Origin: Acidipropionibacterium timonense
GTDB lineage: Bacteria; Actinomycetota; Actinomycetes; Propionibacteriales; Propionibacteriaceae
Length of the DNA stretch: 64,000 bases
Direction of reading: 5' to 3'
Assembly (NCBI RefSeq): GCF_900605005.1
Contig: NZ_LR027558.1
Coordinates: forward strand, 1,212,005-1,276,004
Below are positions 23,401 through 34,500 of this stretch, in pieces. The position numbers and the translations under genes were made by a program. Under the pieces are notes generated by a model. That model was not told the DNA's origin, searched no databases, and saw only the letters and a program-made list of their open reading frames with translations. How positions within the stretch are numbered: the stretch's first letter is position 1; every line of letters begins with the position of its first letter.

Positions 23401-23987
23401 GCCGCCCGCATGAGCACCCCGAGCGACACCTCCGGATTCTCCTCCTTGAGCGGGGCCACCGACTCGACGGCACGCTCGGCATCCCGCGACGACCATCCCA
23501 GACCCTCCAGGCCCTCGGCCAGCTGCTCACGCCAGGGCTCGGCAGTCGTCGGCCGGGCAGGGCTCGGGGCGTCCTCCCCCGACCCCAGGAGCACTGCCTT
23601 CTCCCGCAGCTCGAGGACGAGTTTGGCCGCGCCCTTGCGCCCGATCCCCGGCACCGAGCACAGGGTCGCCAGGTCCTCGGTGCGCAGGGCGGCAGCGAGC
23701 CGGTCGGCGTCGAGCACCGAGACGATGGCCATGGCCAGCCTCGGCCCGACCCCCGAGGCGGTCTGGACGAGGTCGAAGGCGTCCCGGTCGGTGGCGCGGT
23801 CGAAGCCGTACAGGGTGAGCGAGTCCTCGCGCACGACGAGGGAGGTCTCCACGGTCATGGTCTCCCCCGGCCGTGCCGCTGCCGCGGTCGCCGGTGTGCA
23901 CTGGACGCGCAGACCGACCCCGGCGAGGTCGAGGACGACCCAGGTGGGGCCGGCGGCCGAGACCGTGCCGCGGAGGTGGGAGATCAC
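23379..23987 (-). CDS. ruvA: Holliday junction DNA-binding protein RuvA
   Basis: A 202-residue RuvA: an N-terminal OB fold (VISHLRGTV), two helix-hairpin-helix motifs ([13 protein letters not shown] and [16 protein letters not shown]), and a C-terminal RuvB-binding domain joined by a flexible Pro/Ala linker. It binds four-way junctions and loads RuvB. GTG 23987 overlaps the ruvC stop as GTGA and is preceded by GGAAGGA; the longer upstream frame is not coding. The last residues, LRSLAH, and the stop codon are encoded by one unit of the 27-bp minisatellite. Confidence 0.96.
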   Translation of the reverse strand: MISHLRGTVSAAGPTWVVLDLAGVGLRVQCTPATAAAARPGETMTVETSLVVREDSLTLYGFDRATDRDAFDLVQTASGVGPRLAMAIVSVLDADRLAAALRTEDLATLCSVPGIGRKGAAKLVLELREKAVLLGSGEDAPSPARPTTAEPWREQLAEGLEGLGWSSRDAERAVESVAPLKEENPEVSLGVLMRAALRSLAH

Positions 23988-24556
23988 CGGACGAGATCCT
24001 TCCAGGAACGCGGGACCGGACGGTTGCCCCGCTGGGCTGCGACGGCGGCCGCGAGACGATCCTGCGCACCGCCCCGCCACAGGTGGGTGATGGCCAGGGC
24101 CACCGCGTCGGCGGCGTCGGCCGGCTGGGGGGCCGCCGCCAGCCGGAGCACCCGCGCCACCATGGAGCCGACCTGCGCCTTGTCGGCCCGGCCCGACCCG
24201 GAGATCGCCGCCTTGACCTCACTGGGGGTGTGGACGCCGACCGGCACCCCGTGCCGGGCACCGATCATCTGTGTCAGACCCATGGCCTGGGCGGTGCCGG
24301 CGACCGTCGCCCGGTTGTGCTGGGCGAAGACCCGCTCCACCGCCATGGCATCGGGCCGGTGGGCGGCGAACCACTCCTCGAGGCCGTCATGGATGCGCAG
24401 GAGTCGGGCACCGTGCTCGAGATCGGCCGGGGTGCGGATGACCCCCACCCCGAGCAACTCCAGCGGAACCCCTGGGCCTCCCCGGACGATCCCCACTCCA
24501 CAGCGCGTCAGTCCCGGGTCGACGCCCATGACGACGGTCCCGGGACGGCGTACCAC
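23984..24556 (-). CDS. ruvC: Crossover junction endodeoxyribonuclease RuvC
   Basis: A 190-residue RNase H-fold nuclease that resolves Holliday junctions with RuvAB. The first catalytic Asp is in [11 protein letters not shown], the Glu in AVERVF, and the C-terminal Asp pair in [15 protein letters not shown] 24556 has GAGGAGGA about 8-9 nt upstream and is preferred over ATG 24529. The site overlaps the end of yebC (stop 24561-24563), so the genes are probably translated in sequence. The gene overlaps ruvA by 4 bases. Confidence 0.95.
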   Translation of the reverse strand: MVRRPGTVVMGVDPGLTRCGVGIVRGGPGVPLELLGVGVIRTPADLEHGARLLRIHDGLEEWFAAHRPDAMAVERVFAQHNRATVAGTAQAMGLTQMIGARHGVPVGVHTPSEVKAAISGSGRADKAQVGSMVARVLRLAAAPQPADAADAVALAITHLWRGGAQDRLAAAVAAQRGNRPVPRSWKDLVR

Positions 24557-24560
24557 GGGC

Positions 24561-25352
24561 TCAGTCCTCCTCGAGGGCGGCGGCGAGCTCCGGGGTGATG
24601 TCGGCGTTGGTGAAGACGTTCTGGACGTCGTCGAGATCGTCCAGGGCGTCGGTGATCTTGAAGAGCTTGCGCGCGTCGTCGAGCTCGATCGGCTGGTTGA
24701 AGTCGGCGCGGAACTCGACCTCGGCCGAGTCGTAGTCGATGCCGGCCGCCTGGATGGCCTTGCGCACCTCGACGAAGGCGTTGGGGTCGGAGATGACCTC
24801 GAAGCTCTCGCCGTCGTCGACGATGTCCTCCGGCTCGGCCTCGAGAGTGGCCTCCATGAGCTGGTCCTCGTCGACCTCGTGGGTGACGCTCTTGCGTCCC
24901 TCCTCGACCTCGAAGGTCTTGGAGACGGTGACGACGCCCTTGCGCTGGAAGAGACGCTGCACCGAACCGCCGTCGGCCATGGTGCCGCCATTGCGGGTCA
25001 CCGCGACACGGACGTCCGAGACGGCGCGGTTGCGGTTGTCGGTGAGGCACTCGATGAGCACGGCGACGCCCGCCGGGCCGTAGGCCTCGTACATGATCGT
25101 CTCGTAGTTGACGGCGTCGGCGCCCTCACCGGAGCCACGCTTGACCGCGCGGTCGATGTTGTCGTTGGGGACCGAGCTCTTCTTGGCCTTCTGGATGGCG
25201 TCGTAGAGCGTCGGATTGCCCGAGGGGTCACCGCCGCCGATCCGGGCGGCCACCTCGATGTTCTTGATGAGCTTGGCGAACAACTTGCCGCGCTTGGCGT
25301 CGATGGCCGCCTTCTTGTGCTTCGTGGTGGCCCACTTGGAGTGACCGCTCAT
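24561..25352 (-). CDS. YebC/PmpR-family DNA-binding or translation factor
   Basis: A 263-residue member of the YebC family, with the invariant start [20 protein letters not shown] and [27 protein letters not shown] and [13 protein letters not shown]. Family members have been described as transcription regulators and, more recently, as factors helping ribosomes at proline stretches; sequence alone does not choose. ATG 25352 is preceded by GAGGAA. It heads the yebC-ruvC-ruvA-ruvB group, the standard actinobacterial arrangement. Confidence 0.95.
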   Translation of the reverse strand: MSGHSKWATTKHKKAAIDAKRGKLFAKLIKNIEVAARIGGGDPSGNPTLYDAIQKAKKSSVPNDNIDRAVKRGSGEGADAVNYETIMYEAYGPAGVAVLIECLTDNRNRAVSDVRVAVTRNGGTMADGGSVQRLFQRKGVVTVSKTFEVEEGRKSVTHEVDEDQLMEATLEAEPEDIVDDGESFEVISDPNAFVEVRKAIQAAGIDYDSAEVEFRADFNQPIELDDARKLFKITDALDDLDDVQNVFTNADITPELAAALEED

Positions 25353-25451
25353 GTAGCCGGTTCCTCGCTTCCTCGGATCGATGTCGCGACGTCGTCTGGT
25401 CGCCGTCCCGGGCGCGGCGCCACTGCTGGCCGGCCGCGCAGACGATCGGTC

Positions 25452-25478
25452 AGTCTACACGGGGTGGACGACCCTCAA
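25452..25478 (-). promoter_or_regulatory. Candidate yebC-ruvCAB promoter
   Basis: On the minus strand TTGAGG (25473-25478) and TAGACT (25452-25457) are separated by 15 nt, about 100 nt before yebC. The -35 hexamer overlaps the priA stop codon. The -10 is good but the spacer is short. Confidence 0.4.
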
Positions 25479-26236
25479 GGGACCTGCGGAGCGGAGTCGG
25501 CGGGGGTGACGCGCCGACACACGTCGAGGGCCTCCGGCAGGGTGAAGTTGCCGACGTACAGGGCGGTGCCGACGATGGCCCCCTCGACGCCGATCGGCAC
25601 GAGGCCGCGAAGCCGGCGCAGGTCCTCCAGGGTCGAGATGCCACCGGAGGCGACGACCTTGCCGGCGGTCCGCGCGCAGACCTGACCGAGCAGTTCGTAG
25701 TTGGGGCCGGTGAGCATCCCGTCGGAGGCGACGTCGGTGACGACGTACCGCTGGCAACCGGCGGCCTCCAGACGCGCCAGGACGTCGAGCAACTCCCCGC
25801 CCTCCCGGGTCCAGCCGCGGGCAGCCAGCCGCGTACCGCGGACGTCCAGACCGATCGCCACGCGGTCGCCGTACCGGGCGACGACCTCGTCGCACCACTG
25901 CGGGTTCTCCAACGCGGCCGTACCGATGTTGACCCGGGTGACGCCCGCCGCGAGGGCGGCATCGAGTGAGTCCTGGTCGCGGATGCCGCCGGAGACCTCG
26001 ACGTCGATGTCGAGCTCGCCGACGATGGCACGGATGATGTCGGTGTTCGAGCCGCGTCCGAAGGCGGCGTCAAGGTCGACCAGATGGATCCAGGAGGCGC
26101 CCTGGGACTGCCATCGCCGGGCCACCTCGAGGGGGTCACCGAAGACCCGCTCGGAGCCGGCCACCCCTTGCTGGAGCTGGACGGCACGACCCCCCTGGAC
26201 GTCGACGGCGGGCAGCAGGACGAGTTCTCCGGTCAC
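25475..26236 (-). CDS. priA: Bifunctional HisA/TrpF isomerase PriA (ProFAR and PRA isomerase)
   Basis: A 253-residue (beta-alpha)8 barrel that performs the fourth step of histidine synthesis. [41 protein letters not shown] and [13 protein letters not shown] match actinobacterial PriA closely, and the segment [19 protein letters not shown] carries the Arg-x-Trp typical of PriA, which also isomerises phosphoribosylanthranilate for tryptophan. The trp cluster in this window has no trpF, which fits. The GTG start at 26236 sits downstream of hisH in the his operon. Bifunctionality is inferred from motif and context. Confidence 0.93.
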   Translation of the reverse strand: MTGELVLLPAVDVQGGRAVQLQQGVAGSERVFGDPLEVARRWQSQGASWIHLVDLDAAFGRGSNTDIIRAIVGELDIDVEVSGGIRDQDSLDAALAAGVTRVNIGTAALENPQWCDEVVARYGDRVAIGLDVRGTRLAARGWTREGGELLDVLARLEAAGCQRYVVTDVASDGMLTGPNYELLGQVCARTAGKVVASGGISTLEDLRRLRGLVPIGVEGAIVGTALYVGNFTLPEALDVCRRVTPADSAPQVP

Positions 26237-26294
26237 CGTTCGACCGTATCAGCCGCCGGTGACCAGTTGGTGGACCGACCGGTGATCGGGCGGA

Positions 26295-26921
26295 TCAGTC
26301 CTCGTCGAGCGAACTCATCCAGTTGGCGAGCAGACGCACCCCGGCGGCCCCCGACTTCTCCGGGTGGAACTGGGTGGAGCAGATGGGGCCCAGCTCGGTG
26401 GCGGCGATGAAGACGGCGTCCTCGTGGGTACTCGTCGTCACCCCGCTGTGCAGCTGAGGGTCGACGACGCCGAAGGAATGGACGAAGTAGAACCGTTCCC
26501 GCTCGATGCCACGGAAGAGGCGCGTCCCGTCACAGGGACGCACGGTGTTCCATCCCATGTGCGGCAGGCGGTCGGCCGGCAGCGGGCTGACGACTCCCGG
26601 CAGCAGTCCGAGGCCGGCCACCGGCGCGTCCCGTTCCTCTCCGTACTCGAAGAGCATCTGGTGTCCGACGCAGATCCCGAGCAACGGCCGCTCGTGCTCG
26701 ACGTGGTCGAGGACGAGCTCGTCCCCGCCCATGGCACGCAACCCGTCCATGGCGGCGGCCAGGGCACCCACCCCGGGCAGCACCAGGGCCTCCTGGGCGG
26801 CGAGTTCGTCGACGTCGTTCGAGAGCACCACCCGGGCCCCGGCCTCGCGCAGGGCCCGGCAGGCGGAGTGGAGGTTGCCCGAGCCGTGGTCGATGACACC
26901 GACCCGCAACTCCTCACTCAC
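26295..26921 (-). CDS. hisH: Imidazole glycerol phosphate synthase, glutaminase subunit HisH
   Basis: A 208-residue class I glutamine amidotransferase that feeds ammonia to His[19 protein letters not shown] opens the protein; the catalytic Cys lies in [13 protein letters not shown] and the His-Glu pair in [13 protein letters not shown] 26921 overlaps the end of hisB by 8 bases and is preceded by GGGAGGG. The partner hisF is not in this window. Confidence 0.96.
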   Translation of the reverse strand: MSEELRVGVIDHGSGNLHSACRALREAGARVVLSNDVDELAAQEALVLPGVGALAAAMDGLRAMGGDELVLDHVEHERPLLGICVGHQMLFEYGEERDAPVAGLGLLPGVVSPLPADRLPHMGWNTVRPCDGTRLFRGIERERFYFVHSFGVVDPQLHSGVTTSTHEDAVFIAATELGPICSTQFHPEKSGAAGVRLLANWMSSLDED

Positions 26922-27558
26922 CGTCGCCCTCCCGGGTCGACTCGCCGAGGGTGCCCTTGGTGCTGGGCACCCGGCCGGCATTGCGCGGGTCGAGGGAGAC
27001 GGCGACCCGCAGGGCACGGGCCAGGGCCTTGTACTGGGCCTCGCAGATGTGGTGAGGGTCGCGTCCGGCCAGCAGACGCAGGTGGATGCACAGCCCCGCA
27101 TTGAGGGCCAGCGAGGTGACGACGTGCTCGGTCATCGACCCCTGGTAGGGCACCCCGGAGCCGCCGATCCTCGCATACACCTGGCCCTCCGGCTCCCCGG
27201 TGCACGAGACGTAGGGCCGGCCGGCGACGTCGACGACGCAGTGGGCCAGGGCCTCGTCGAGGGGCACGGTGGCCTCCCCGAAGCGGGTGATCCCGACCTT
27301 GTCGCCGAGGGCGCGGGCCAGGGCCTGTCCCAGCGCGATGGCGGTGTCCTCGACGCTGTGGTGACCGTCGATCTCGACGTCACCGACGGTGTCGATCGCC
27401 ATGTCGATCCCCGAGTGCCGCGACAGGGCGGTGAGCATGTGGTCGTAGAAGCCGACCCCGGTGCTGATCGTCGACTCACCGGTGCCGTCGAGGTCGACCG
27501 TGACGTCGACCGTCGACTCGCTCGTGGCCCGGTGGATGTGCGCCCGGCGATGGTTCAT
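26914..27558 (-). CDS. hisB: Imidazoleglycerol-phosphate dehydratase
   Basis: A 214-residue monofunctional IGPD that converts imidazole glycerol phosphate to imidazole acetol phosphate. The two Mn-binding blocks are [16 protein letters not shown] and [34 protein letters not shown] is also diagnostic. ATG 27558 overlaps the hisC stop (ATGA), so it is translationally coupled to hisC. Confidence 0.97.
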   Translation of the reverse strand: MNHRRAHIHRATSESTVDVTVDLDGTGESTISTGVGFYDHMLTALSRHSGIDMAIDTVGDVEIDGHHSVEDTAIALGQALARALGDKVGITRFGEATVPLDEALAHCVVDVAGRPYVSCTGEPEGQVYARIGGSGVPYQGSMTEHVVTSLALNAGLCIHLRLLAGRDPHHICEAQYKALARALRVAVSLDPRNAGRVPSTKGTLGESTREGDGE

Positions 27559-28739
27559 GAGGTGCTCTCCTGGGTGGTCGGGGCCGTCGCGGCGGGATCG
27601 TCGTGGCCGAGCACCCGGGCGCTCGCCAGTACCTCGAGCAACGCGTCCTGGAAGGCATCGGTCTGCTCGGGGGTGCCGGCGCACACCCGCAGGTAACCCT
27701 CCGGCCCGACCTCGCGGACGAGCACGCCGCGGTCCAGCAGCCCCTGGAAGACGCCGTGGCGATCGGCGAAGCGTCCGAAGAGGACGAAGTTCGACTGGCT
27801 GTCGACGACCTCCAGGCCGTGCAACCGCAGCCACTCGGACATCGCCGCGCGGGTGGCGCGCAGCTCGTCGACCCGCTCGAGCATCTCGGGTGCGTGGGCC
27901 AGGGCGGTCCTCGCGACGGCCTGGGTGGTGGCCGAGAGGTGGTAGGGCAGTCGGACGATGCGCAGGGCGTCGATGACCGCCGGGGCGGCGACGGCGTAGC
28001 CCACGCGGCCTCCGGCCAGGGCGAAGGCCTTGGACAGGGTGCGGACGACGATGAGACGGCCGTACTTGGGCAGCAGCGCGATGGCCGAGTCGGCCGGGGT
28101 GTCGGCGAACTCCTGGTAGGCCTCGTCCACGACGATCATGGCCTCGGTGCCCCGGCAGATCTCCTCGATGACGGCGACCGGCACGGCGGTCCCGGTGGGA
28201 TTGTTCGGGGTCGTGAGGAGGACGACGTCGGCCCCGGCGGCGTTGATGGCCTCGATGGCGGCCGGGGCGTCGATCCCGAACCACGCATTGCGCTCGGCGG
28301 TGACGTACTCGCTGTGCGTGTTGCGGGCGTACTCGGGGTACATCGAATAGGTCGGGGTGAAGGTCATGACGGTCCGTCCCGGCCCGGCGAAGGCCTCGAG
28401 GATCTCGATCATGACCTCGTTCGAGCCGTTGGCGGCCCACACCTGGTCGACGCCGACCCCGAACCCGACGTACCGGGCCAGGTCGGCCCGCAGGTCGAGG
28501 GCCTCGCGATCGGGGTAGCGGTTGAGCTGCCCGGCCACCTCGGAGACGGCCTTGGCCATGTCACGACGCACGGCCGCCGAGGGCGGGTAGGGGTTCTCGT
28601 TGACGTTGAGGCACACCGGCACGTCCAACTGCGGCGCACCGTAGGGCTCCTGGCCGACGAGTTCGGGGCGCAGGGGCAGTTCGGACAGCCGGATGGGGTT
28701 GACCCGCGGCAGCTCGGGGACGGAGTCCGAGGTCGTCAT
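27555..28739 (-). CDS. hisC: Histidinol-phosphate aminotransferase
   Basis: A 394-residue fold type I PLP aminotransferase. [11 protein letters not shown] near the N-terminus and [15 protein letters not shown] are HisC signatures. The PLP lysine lies in [17 protein letters not shown], preceded by [11 protein letters not shown]. It converts imidazole acetol phosphate to histidinol phosphate with glutamate as donor. ATG 28739 overlaps the hisD stop by 4 bases. Confidence 0.96.
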   Translation of the reverse strand: MTTSDSVPELPRVNPIRLSELPLRPELVGQEPYGAPQLDVPVCLNVNENPYPPSAAVRRDMAKAVSEVAGQLNRYPDREALDLRADLARYVGFGVGVDQVWAANGSNEVMIEILEAFAGPGRTVMTFTPTYSMYPEYARNTHSEYVTAERNAWFGIDAPAAIEAINAAGADVVLLTTPNNPTGTAVPVAVIEEICRGTEAMIVVDEAYQEFADTPADSAIALLPKYGRLIVVRTLSKAFALAGGRVGYAVAAPAVIDALRIVRLPYHLSATTQAVARTALAHAPEMLERVDELRATRAAMSEWLRLHGLEVVDSQSNFVLFGRFADRHGVFQGLLDRGVLVREVGPEGYLRVCAGTPEQTDAFQDALLEVLASARVLGHDDPAATAPTTQESTS

Positions 28740-30040
28740 GACATCCTCCGAACCGCGACGGCGTTGGCGTGGCCGGGCAGGTTCTCGGCCAGGGCGAAGC
28801 GCTCGACCCCCTCGGCCAGGGCGAGCAGGGCCTGTCGGGTGTAGTCGATGACGTGGACGGCGCGCATGAAGGAGCGCACCGACAGACCCGAGGAGTGGTG
28901 GGCCGCTCCCCCGGTGGGCAGGACGTGGGTCGATCCGGCCGAGTAGTCGCCCAGGGAGACCGGCGCCCAGGAGCCGACGAAGATCGCCCCGGCGTTGTGC
29001 ACCCGGGCGGCGACCTTGGCGGCGTCGCGGGTCTGGATCTCGAGGTGTTCGGCGGCGTAGGCGTCGACGACGGCCAGGCCCTGTTCGAGATCGCGGACGA
29101 GGACGATCCCGGACTGTTGCGAGCTCAGCGAGGTGCGGATCCGGTCGGCGTGCAGGGTGGCGTCGACCATGGGATCCAGGGCCTCCTCGACCGCGGCGGC
29201 CAGGGCCGGTGAGTCGGTGACGAGGACGGCGGCCGCCATGGGATCGTGCTCGGCCTGGCTCATGAGATCGGCCGCGACGAACCGTGGATCAGCGGTCTCG
29301 TCGGCAAGAATGGCGATCTCGGTCGGCCCGGCCTCCGAGTCGATGCCGACGATGCCGCGCAGGTGACGCTTGGCGGCGACGACGTAGATGTTGCCCGGAC
29401 CGGTGACGAGGTCGACCCGCCGGCACAGGCCCGGCACCCCGTGGGCGAACATCGCGATGGCCTGGGCGCCGCCGACGGCGTACACCTCGTCGACGCCCAG
29501 CAGACGGCACAGGGCGAGGATGTTGGGGTGCGGGAGTCCGCCGAAGTCGGCCTGCGGCGGGGAGGCCACCGCGATCAACCCGACCCCGGCCACCTGGGCG
29601 GGGACGACGTTCATGATGACGCTCGAGGCCAGCGGGGCCAGGCCACCCGGAACGTAGAGTCCGACCCGGTCCACCGGGACGAGGCGTTGGGTGACGTGGG
29701 CCCCCTCGGCCACCTCGATGACATCGGACGAGGTCTCCCTCTCGGCGGCCTCACAGACGGCCCGGCGTCGTCGGACGGACTCCTCGAAGGAGGCCCTGAG
29801 GTCGGGGTCGAGGTCGGCCAGGGCGGCGTCGAGCTGCTCGACCGGCACCCGGAGGTGCTCGGGAAGACAATGGTCGAACCGTTCGCTGAACTCGCGCAGC
29901 GCCTCCTCACCGCGGTCGCGCACGGCGTCGCACACCGGGACGACGGCGGCCAGGGCCGACTCGACGTCGACCGCGGCCCGCGGCACCGCGGCCCGGTAGT
30001 CGTCGAGATCGCTGGTGGAGATGTCGACCGTTCTCAGCAT
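28736..30040 (-). CDS. hisD: Histidinol dehydrogenase
   Basis: A 434-residue zinc-dependent NAD+ enzyme that carries out the last two oxidations of histidine synthesis. Recognisable blocks are [65 protein letters not shown] and [14 protein letters not shown], which carry the metal and catalytic His/Glu residues. The frame is open to 30547, but MLRTVDIS at 30040 is the start: TACACT lies 6 nt before it and there is no ribosome site, which points to a leaderless message. It is first in the hisD-C-B-H-priA operon. Confidence 0.96.
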   Translation of the reverse strand: MLRTVDISTSDLDDYRAAVPRAAVDVESALAAVVPVCDAVRDRGEEALREFSERFDHCLPEHLRVPVEQLDAALADLDPDLRASFEESVRRRRAVCEAAERETSSDVIEVAEGAHVTQRLVPVDRVGLYVPGGLAPLASSVIMNVVPAQVAGVGLIAVASPPQADFGGLPHPNILALCRLLGVDEVYAVGGAQAIAMFAHGVPGLCRRVDLVTGPGNIYVVAAKRHLRGIVGIDSEAGPTEIAILADETADPRFVAADLMSQAEHDPMAAAVLVTDSPALAAAVEEALDPMVDATLHADRIRTSLSSQQSGIVLVRDLEQGLAVVDAYAAEHLEIQTRDAAKVAARVHNAGAIFVGSWAPVSLGDYSAGSTHVLPTGGAAHHSSGLSVRSFMRAVHVIDYTRQALLALAEGVERFALAENLPGHANAVAVRRMS

Positions 30041-30046
30041 GCGGCA

Positions 30047-30052
30047 AGTGTA
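30047..30052 (-). promoter_or_regulatory. Candidate -10 of the his operon (leaderless hisD)
   Basis: TACACT on the minus strand lies 6 nt before ATG 30040, so transcription would start at or next to the A of the start codon. No -35 with ideal spacing stands out. A small inverted repeat, CCGCC-N5-GGCGG, lies just upstream and may be regulatory. Confidence 0.5.
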
Positions 30053-30104
30053 CGGGCCGCCTGAATGGCGGACGGAACCCGCCAGGTGGTGGGATGACGA
30101 CGTG

Positions 30105-30878
30105 ATGACGAGCCCCTTCCTTGCGCTGCCCCCGCTCGACGTGTCCCTGCCGGTGGGCACCGGAGCCGTCGTCAACACCCTGGCCGTCGTCCTCGGCGGA
30201 CTGCTCGGGATGCTCTTCGGGACGCACCTGTCGACACGCACCCGGGACGCCCTCATGGACATCCTCGGGCTCTTCACCATCGTCATCGGCATCCAGACGG
30301 CGGCCGCCATGAACTCCAAGGACCTCACCTTGGCGGTGCCCGGCGGGGCCGGGGCGGTCGTCGTCCTCATCGGACTGGCACTGGGCACCGCTATCGGTTC
30401 GGCGATATCCCTCGATGCCCAGCTGGACCGGTTCGCGGCGTGGCTGCAGGCCAAGGCCCACGGACGCGGCGGCAACAGGCTGGGCGAGGGTTTCGTCACC
30501 ATGACCCTCGTGGCGACCATCGGCCCGCTCACCATCCTCGGTTCCATGACCGAGGGGCTGGGGGGAGGTCCCGGTCAGCTGCTCGTCAAGTCGGTGCTCG
30601 ACGCCGTGACAGCCATCTCCTTCGCCTCGGCCATGGGCTTCGGGGTCGTCCTGGCCAGTGTGGGCATCGGGCTGGTCGAGGGAGTGCTCATCCTGGCCGG
30701 GGTGGCCCTGGGGGGCGTCCTGTCGACACCCATCATCGAGTCGATCACCGCGTGTGGCGGCGTCGTCCTCCTGGGCCTGGGCATCAAGTTGCTGCGCATC
30801 CGCGACGTGCCGGTCGCGGCGATGCTCCCCTCACTGGTCGTCGCGCCGCTCCTCGTCGTCGCCTGCGGCTGGCTGTGA
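30105..30878 (+). CDS. DUF554 family membrane protein
   Basis: A 257-residue membrane protein with about seven hydrophobic segments. [40 protein letters not shown] and [17 protein letters not shown] are typical of DUF554 (YdfK-like) proteins, whose function is unknown. ATG 30105 is chosen because it starts shortly before the conserved block; GTG 30102 is adjacent. The gene is divergent from hisD. Its last 48 bases overlap the convergent gene at 30831-31544. Confidence 0.85.
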   Translation: MTSPFLALPPLDVSLPVGTGAVVNTLAVVLGGLLGMLFGTHLSTRTRDALMDILGLFTIVIGIQTAAAMNSKDLTLAVPGGAGAVVVLIGLALGTAIGSAISLDAQLDRFAAWLQAKAHGRGGNRLGEGFVTMTLVATIGPLTILGSMTEGLGGGPGQLLVKSVLDAVTAISFASAMGFGVVLASVGIGLVEGVLILAGVALGGVLSTPIIESITACGGVVLLGLGIKLLRIRDVPVAAMLPSLVVAPLLVVACGWL

Positions 30879-31544
30879 GGCCGCGCGTCGGGCCCGGATC
30901 GTCACGACGAGGGAGCAGACGAGCAGGGCGACCATGGCCCCGGCGATCCACAGGAGGATCGGTGTCCACGTGTGCAGGTGGAAGTCGACCTGGACGTCGT
31001 CGCCCGGCTTGGCCCCGGCGATGCGGGTGGCGAAGGAGCCCGGACCGATGAGCACCCCGATCCACCAGCACACGAGTGCCGCCACCAGCGAGGCCAGCCC
31101 GGCGATGAGGACGACGACGCTGCCACGGCGGGAGAAGAGCCACCACGCCGCGAGCGCGCAGATCGCCCCGACGACCAGGCCGATGAGGCCGTAGGTCGAG
31201 TCCGTCGAGATCATCTGGGTGAGGCCTCGTTCGGTCGTCGACGCCGAACCGTCGTCGGCCACGTGGTACGTGGGCAGGGTGGCCACGCCATGCCAGACGG
31301 CGGCCGCCAGACCACCGAGGACGGCGCTGACGAGGATGAGGACGGCGCCGAGCAGGATCGGTGCCTGCTGGGGGCGGGACGCCGGACCACGGCGCCCACT
31401 CCCCCCGCCTGTGCCTGCCCGGCGCTGCCCGGTGCCTGCCCGGCGCTGGTCGGGACCGGGCCGACCGGACGGGTTCACGGCTCGGCCCCGCCCTCCGGGT
31501 GCGCCCGAGGTCGACGGGCCGGGTCGGGTGGCCGGGGTGCTCAT
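30831..31544 (-). CDS. Hypothetical membrane protein downstream of dnaE
   Basis: A 237-residue protein with a Gly/Arg/Pro-rich cytoplasmic N-terminus that includes the duplicated heptad QRRAGTG, followed by four hydrophobic segments (for example ILLGAVLILVSAVLGGLAAAV and GLIGLVVGAICALAAWWLF) and a charged tail. It is not recognised beyond this topology, though DUF2567-like actinobacterial proteins have a similar layout. ATG 31544 overlaps the dnaE stop by 4 bases, so it is translated with dnaE. The end overlaps the convergent DUF554 gene. Confidence 0.7.
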   Translation of the reverse strand: MSTPATRPGPSTSGAPGGRGRAVNPSGRPGPDQRRAGTGQRRAGTGGGSGRRGPASRPQQAPILLGAVLILVSAVLGGLAAAVWHGVATLPTYHVADDGSASTTERGLTQMISTDSTYGLIGLVVGAICALAAWWLFSRRGSVVVLIAGLASLVAALVCWWIGVLIGPGSFATRIAGAKPGDDVQVDFHLHTWTPILLWIAGAMVALLVCSLVVTIRARRAASQPAAGDDEERRDDQ

Positions 31545-34500
31545 GCCGACCTCCCGGGGATGCAGGAGGGCCCCAGGAGCGCCTTGAGATCGGCCATGAG
31601 CGGCTGGTCGGTGGTGACCTTGAGATCGTCACCGAGACGGAAGGTCGTCATCTCTTCTCCTTCGAGGAGGCGCAGGTGCACCTCCGATGCCCCGGGATGG
31701 TTGCGCAGGACGCCGCGCAGATTCTCGACGACCGACCGGGTGCAGCGGGAGGCGCGCAGCTGCAGGGTCAGGGGGACCTGTCCTCCCTCTCCGATGTCGA
31801 GCACCCAGACGTCCGAGGCCGACATCTCGGCGGTCTCGTCGCGTTCGCGGACCCGACCACGGATCTTGAGGATCCCGTCGACGGCCAGCAGCGGCTCGAC
31901 CCGCTGGTACACCTTGGGGAAGCAGGACACGGTGATGGAGGCGTCGAGGTCCTCGACCGTCACGGAGGCCCAGATGTCGCCGTTCTTCGTCGTCCTCCGG
32001 ACGATCTGGGTCACCATCCCGGCGATGGTGAACTGGCCCTCCCGGGGGCCGTCGGAGGAGATGAGCGAAGCGATGGACACGTCCCGTTCGGCCTCCAGAG
32101 CCGCTTCCATGCCGTGCAGCGGGTGGTCGGAGACGTAGAGCCCGAGCATGTCGCGTTCGAAGGCGAGCTTGGTCCGTCGGTCCCAGTCGCTGTCCGGGAC
32201 GGTCCGTTCGACGCCGAGCTGGGTCGGCCCGTCGTCGGTGGCCGTCCCGAAGAGGTCGTCCTGGCCGTTGGCCTCGTTGCGCTTGAGGTCGATGACGGCG
32301 TCGACCGCGGTCTCGAAGACCTCCATGAGGCCACGCCGGGAGTGCCCCATGGAGTCGAAGGCGCCGGCCTTGATGAGCGATTCGATGAGCCTCTTGTTGC
32401 ACACGGCCAGCGGCACCTGGTCGAGGAACTCGAAGAAGTCGCCGGCCGGATCGTGCTCCTTGCGAGCGGCGATGATCTCGTTGACGGCGTTCTCGCCGAC
32501 GTTGCGGATGGCGCCCAGACCGAAGCGGATGTCCTCGCCGACGGCGGTGAACTCCAGCGAGCTGGCGTTGACGTCGGGCGGCAGCACCTTGATGTGCTGG
32601 GCCCTCATGTCGGCCAGGTACATGGCCATCTTGTCCTTGTCGTCCCCCACGGAGGTGAGCAGGGCCGCCCCGTACTCGGCCGGGTAGTTGGCCTTGAGGT
32701 ACGCGGTCCAGTAGGAGACGAGGCCGTAGCCGGCCGCGTGCGACTTGTTGAAGGCGTACCCGGCGAAGGGGACCATGACGTCCCAGAGGGTCTGGATGGC
32801 GTCGTCGGAGTAGCCGTTCTTGCGCATCCCGGCCTGGAAGGGCACGAAGTTCTGGTCGAGGATGTACTTCTTCTTCTTGCCCATGGCCCGGCGCAGCAGG
32901 TCGGCGCCACCGAGGGTGTAGCCCGCGAGCTTGCGGGCGATCGACATGATCTGCTCCTGGTACACGATGAGGTGGTACGTCGGGGCGAGGATCTCGTCGA
33001 GGTCCTCCTTGAGCTCGGGATGGATGGGGATGATGGGCTCGCGCCCGTTCTTGCGCTGGGCATAGAGGATGTGGGCGTTGGCGCCCATCGGACCGGGTCG
33101 GTAGAGGGCCAGGACGGCGACGATGTCGTCGAACTCGGTGGGGCCCATGAGCCGCAGCAGGGCCCGCATGGCCGTCCCGTCGAGCTGGAAGACGCCGAGG
33201 GTGTCGCCCCGGGAGAGCATCTCGTAGGTCTTCCGGTCGTCGAGCGGGACCTTCTGCAGATCGACGTCCTCGCCCCGGTTCTCCTTGATGATCTTGAGGC
33301 AGTGGTCCATGATGCCGAGGTTGCGCAGGCCCAGGAAGTCCATCTTCATGAGCCCCATCTCCTCGAGCTGGGGGTAGGCGAAACCGGCGATGATCATGCC
33401 GTCCTTGTCCCTCTTGTGCATGGGGACGAGGTCGAGCAGGGGCGCGCTGGACAGGATGAAGGCACAGGCGTGGACGCCGGTGCCGCGGATGAGGCCCTCG
33501 AGCCCCTTGGCGGTCTCGACGACCTTGCCGACGTCGGGGTTGTCCTCGACGAGCTGACGGAACTCCCCACCCTCGTTGTAGCGGTCGTGCTCGGGGTTGA
33601 AGATCTGACTGAGCGGGACGCCCTTGCCCATGATGTCGGGCGGCATGGCCTTGGTGATCTTGTCGCCGAGGGCGAAAGGGTAGCCGAGGATGCGGTTGGC
33701 GTCCTTGACGGCGGCCTTGGCCTTGATCTTGCCGAAGGTGTTGACCTGGCTGGTGTAGTCGGCGCCGTACTTGTGGGTGACGTACTCGATGACCTTGTCG
33801 CGCTGGCGATCGTCGAAGTCGAGGTCGATGTCCGGCGGGTTGACGCGTTCGGGGTTGAGGAACCGCTCGAAGAGCAGGCCGTGTTCGAGCGGGTTCACCT
33901 GGATGATGCCGGTGAGGTAGGCGACCATCGACCCGGCGGCCGAGCCTCGTCCCGGACCGACCGGCACGCCCATGGCCCGGGCGGCGTTGCAGATGTCGGA
34001 GACGACGAGGAAGTACGAGGAGAAACCCAGCGGCTCGATGACCGCCAGTTCGGTCTCGACGCGGTCGAGGACCTCCTGGGGGGGGTGCGGTCCGAACTTC
34101 TCGTCGAGCCCCTCGGCGAGCTTCTTGCGCAGCCAGGACTCCTGGGTCTCCCCCTCCGGGACGTCGAACTGGGGCATCCGGTCGACGTAGGCGAAGACCT
34201 CGTCGTAGTCCTCGATCATCTCGGTGAGGGCCAGCGTGTTGTCGGCGGCCTCGGGATGGTCCGGGAAGAGAGCGCGCATCTGCTCGGAGGTCTTGATGTA
34301 GTAGCCCGAGCCGTTGAACCGGAAGCGGTTGGGGTCGTCCTTGTTGCGTCCCACGCCGACGCACAGCAAGGAGTCGTGGGCGTCGGCGTCGTCCTCGTGG
34401 ACGTAGTGCGAGTCGTTGGTGGCCAGCAGCGGGATGTCGAGCTTGGAGGCCAGGCGCAGCAGGTCGGCGCGCACCTCCCGCTCGATGGGGACGCCGTGGT

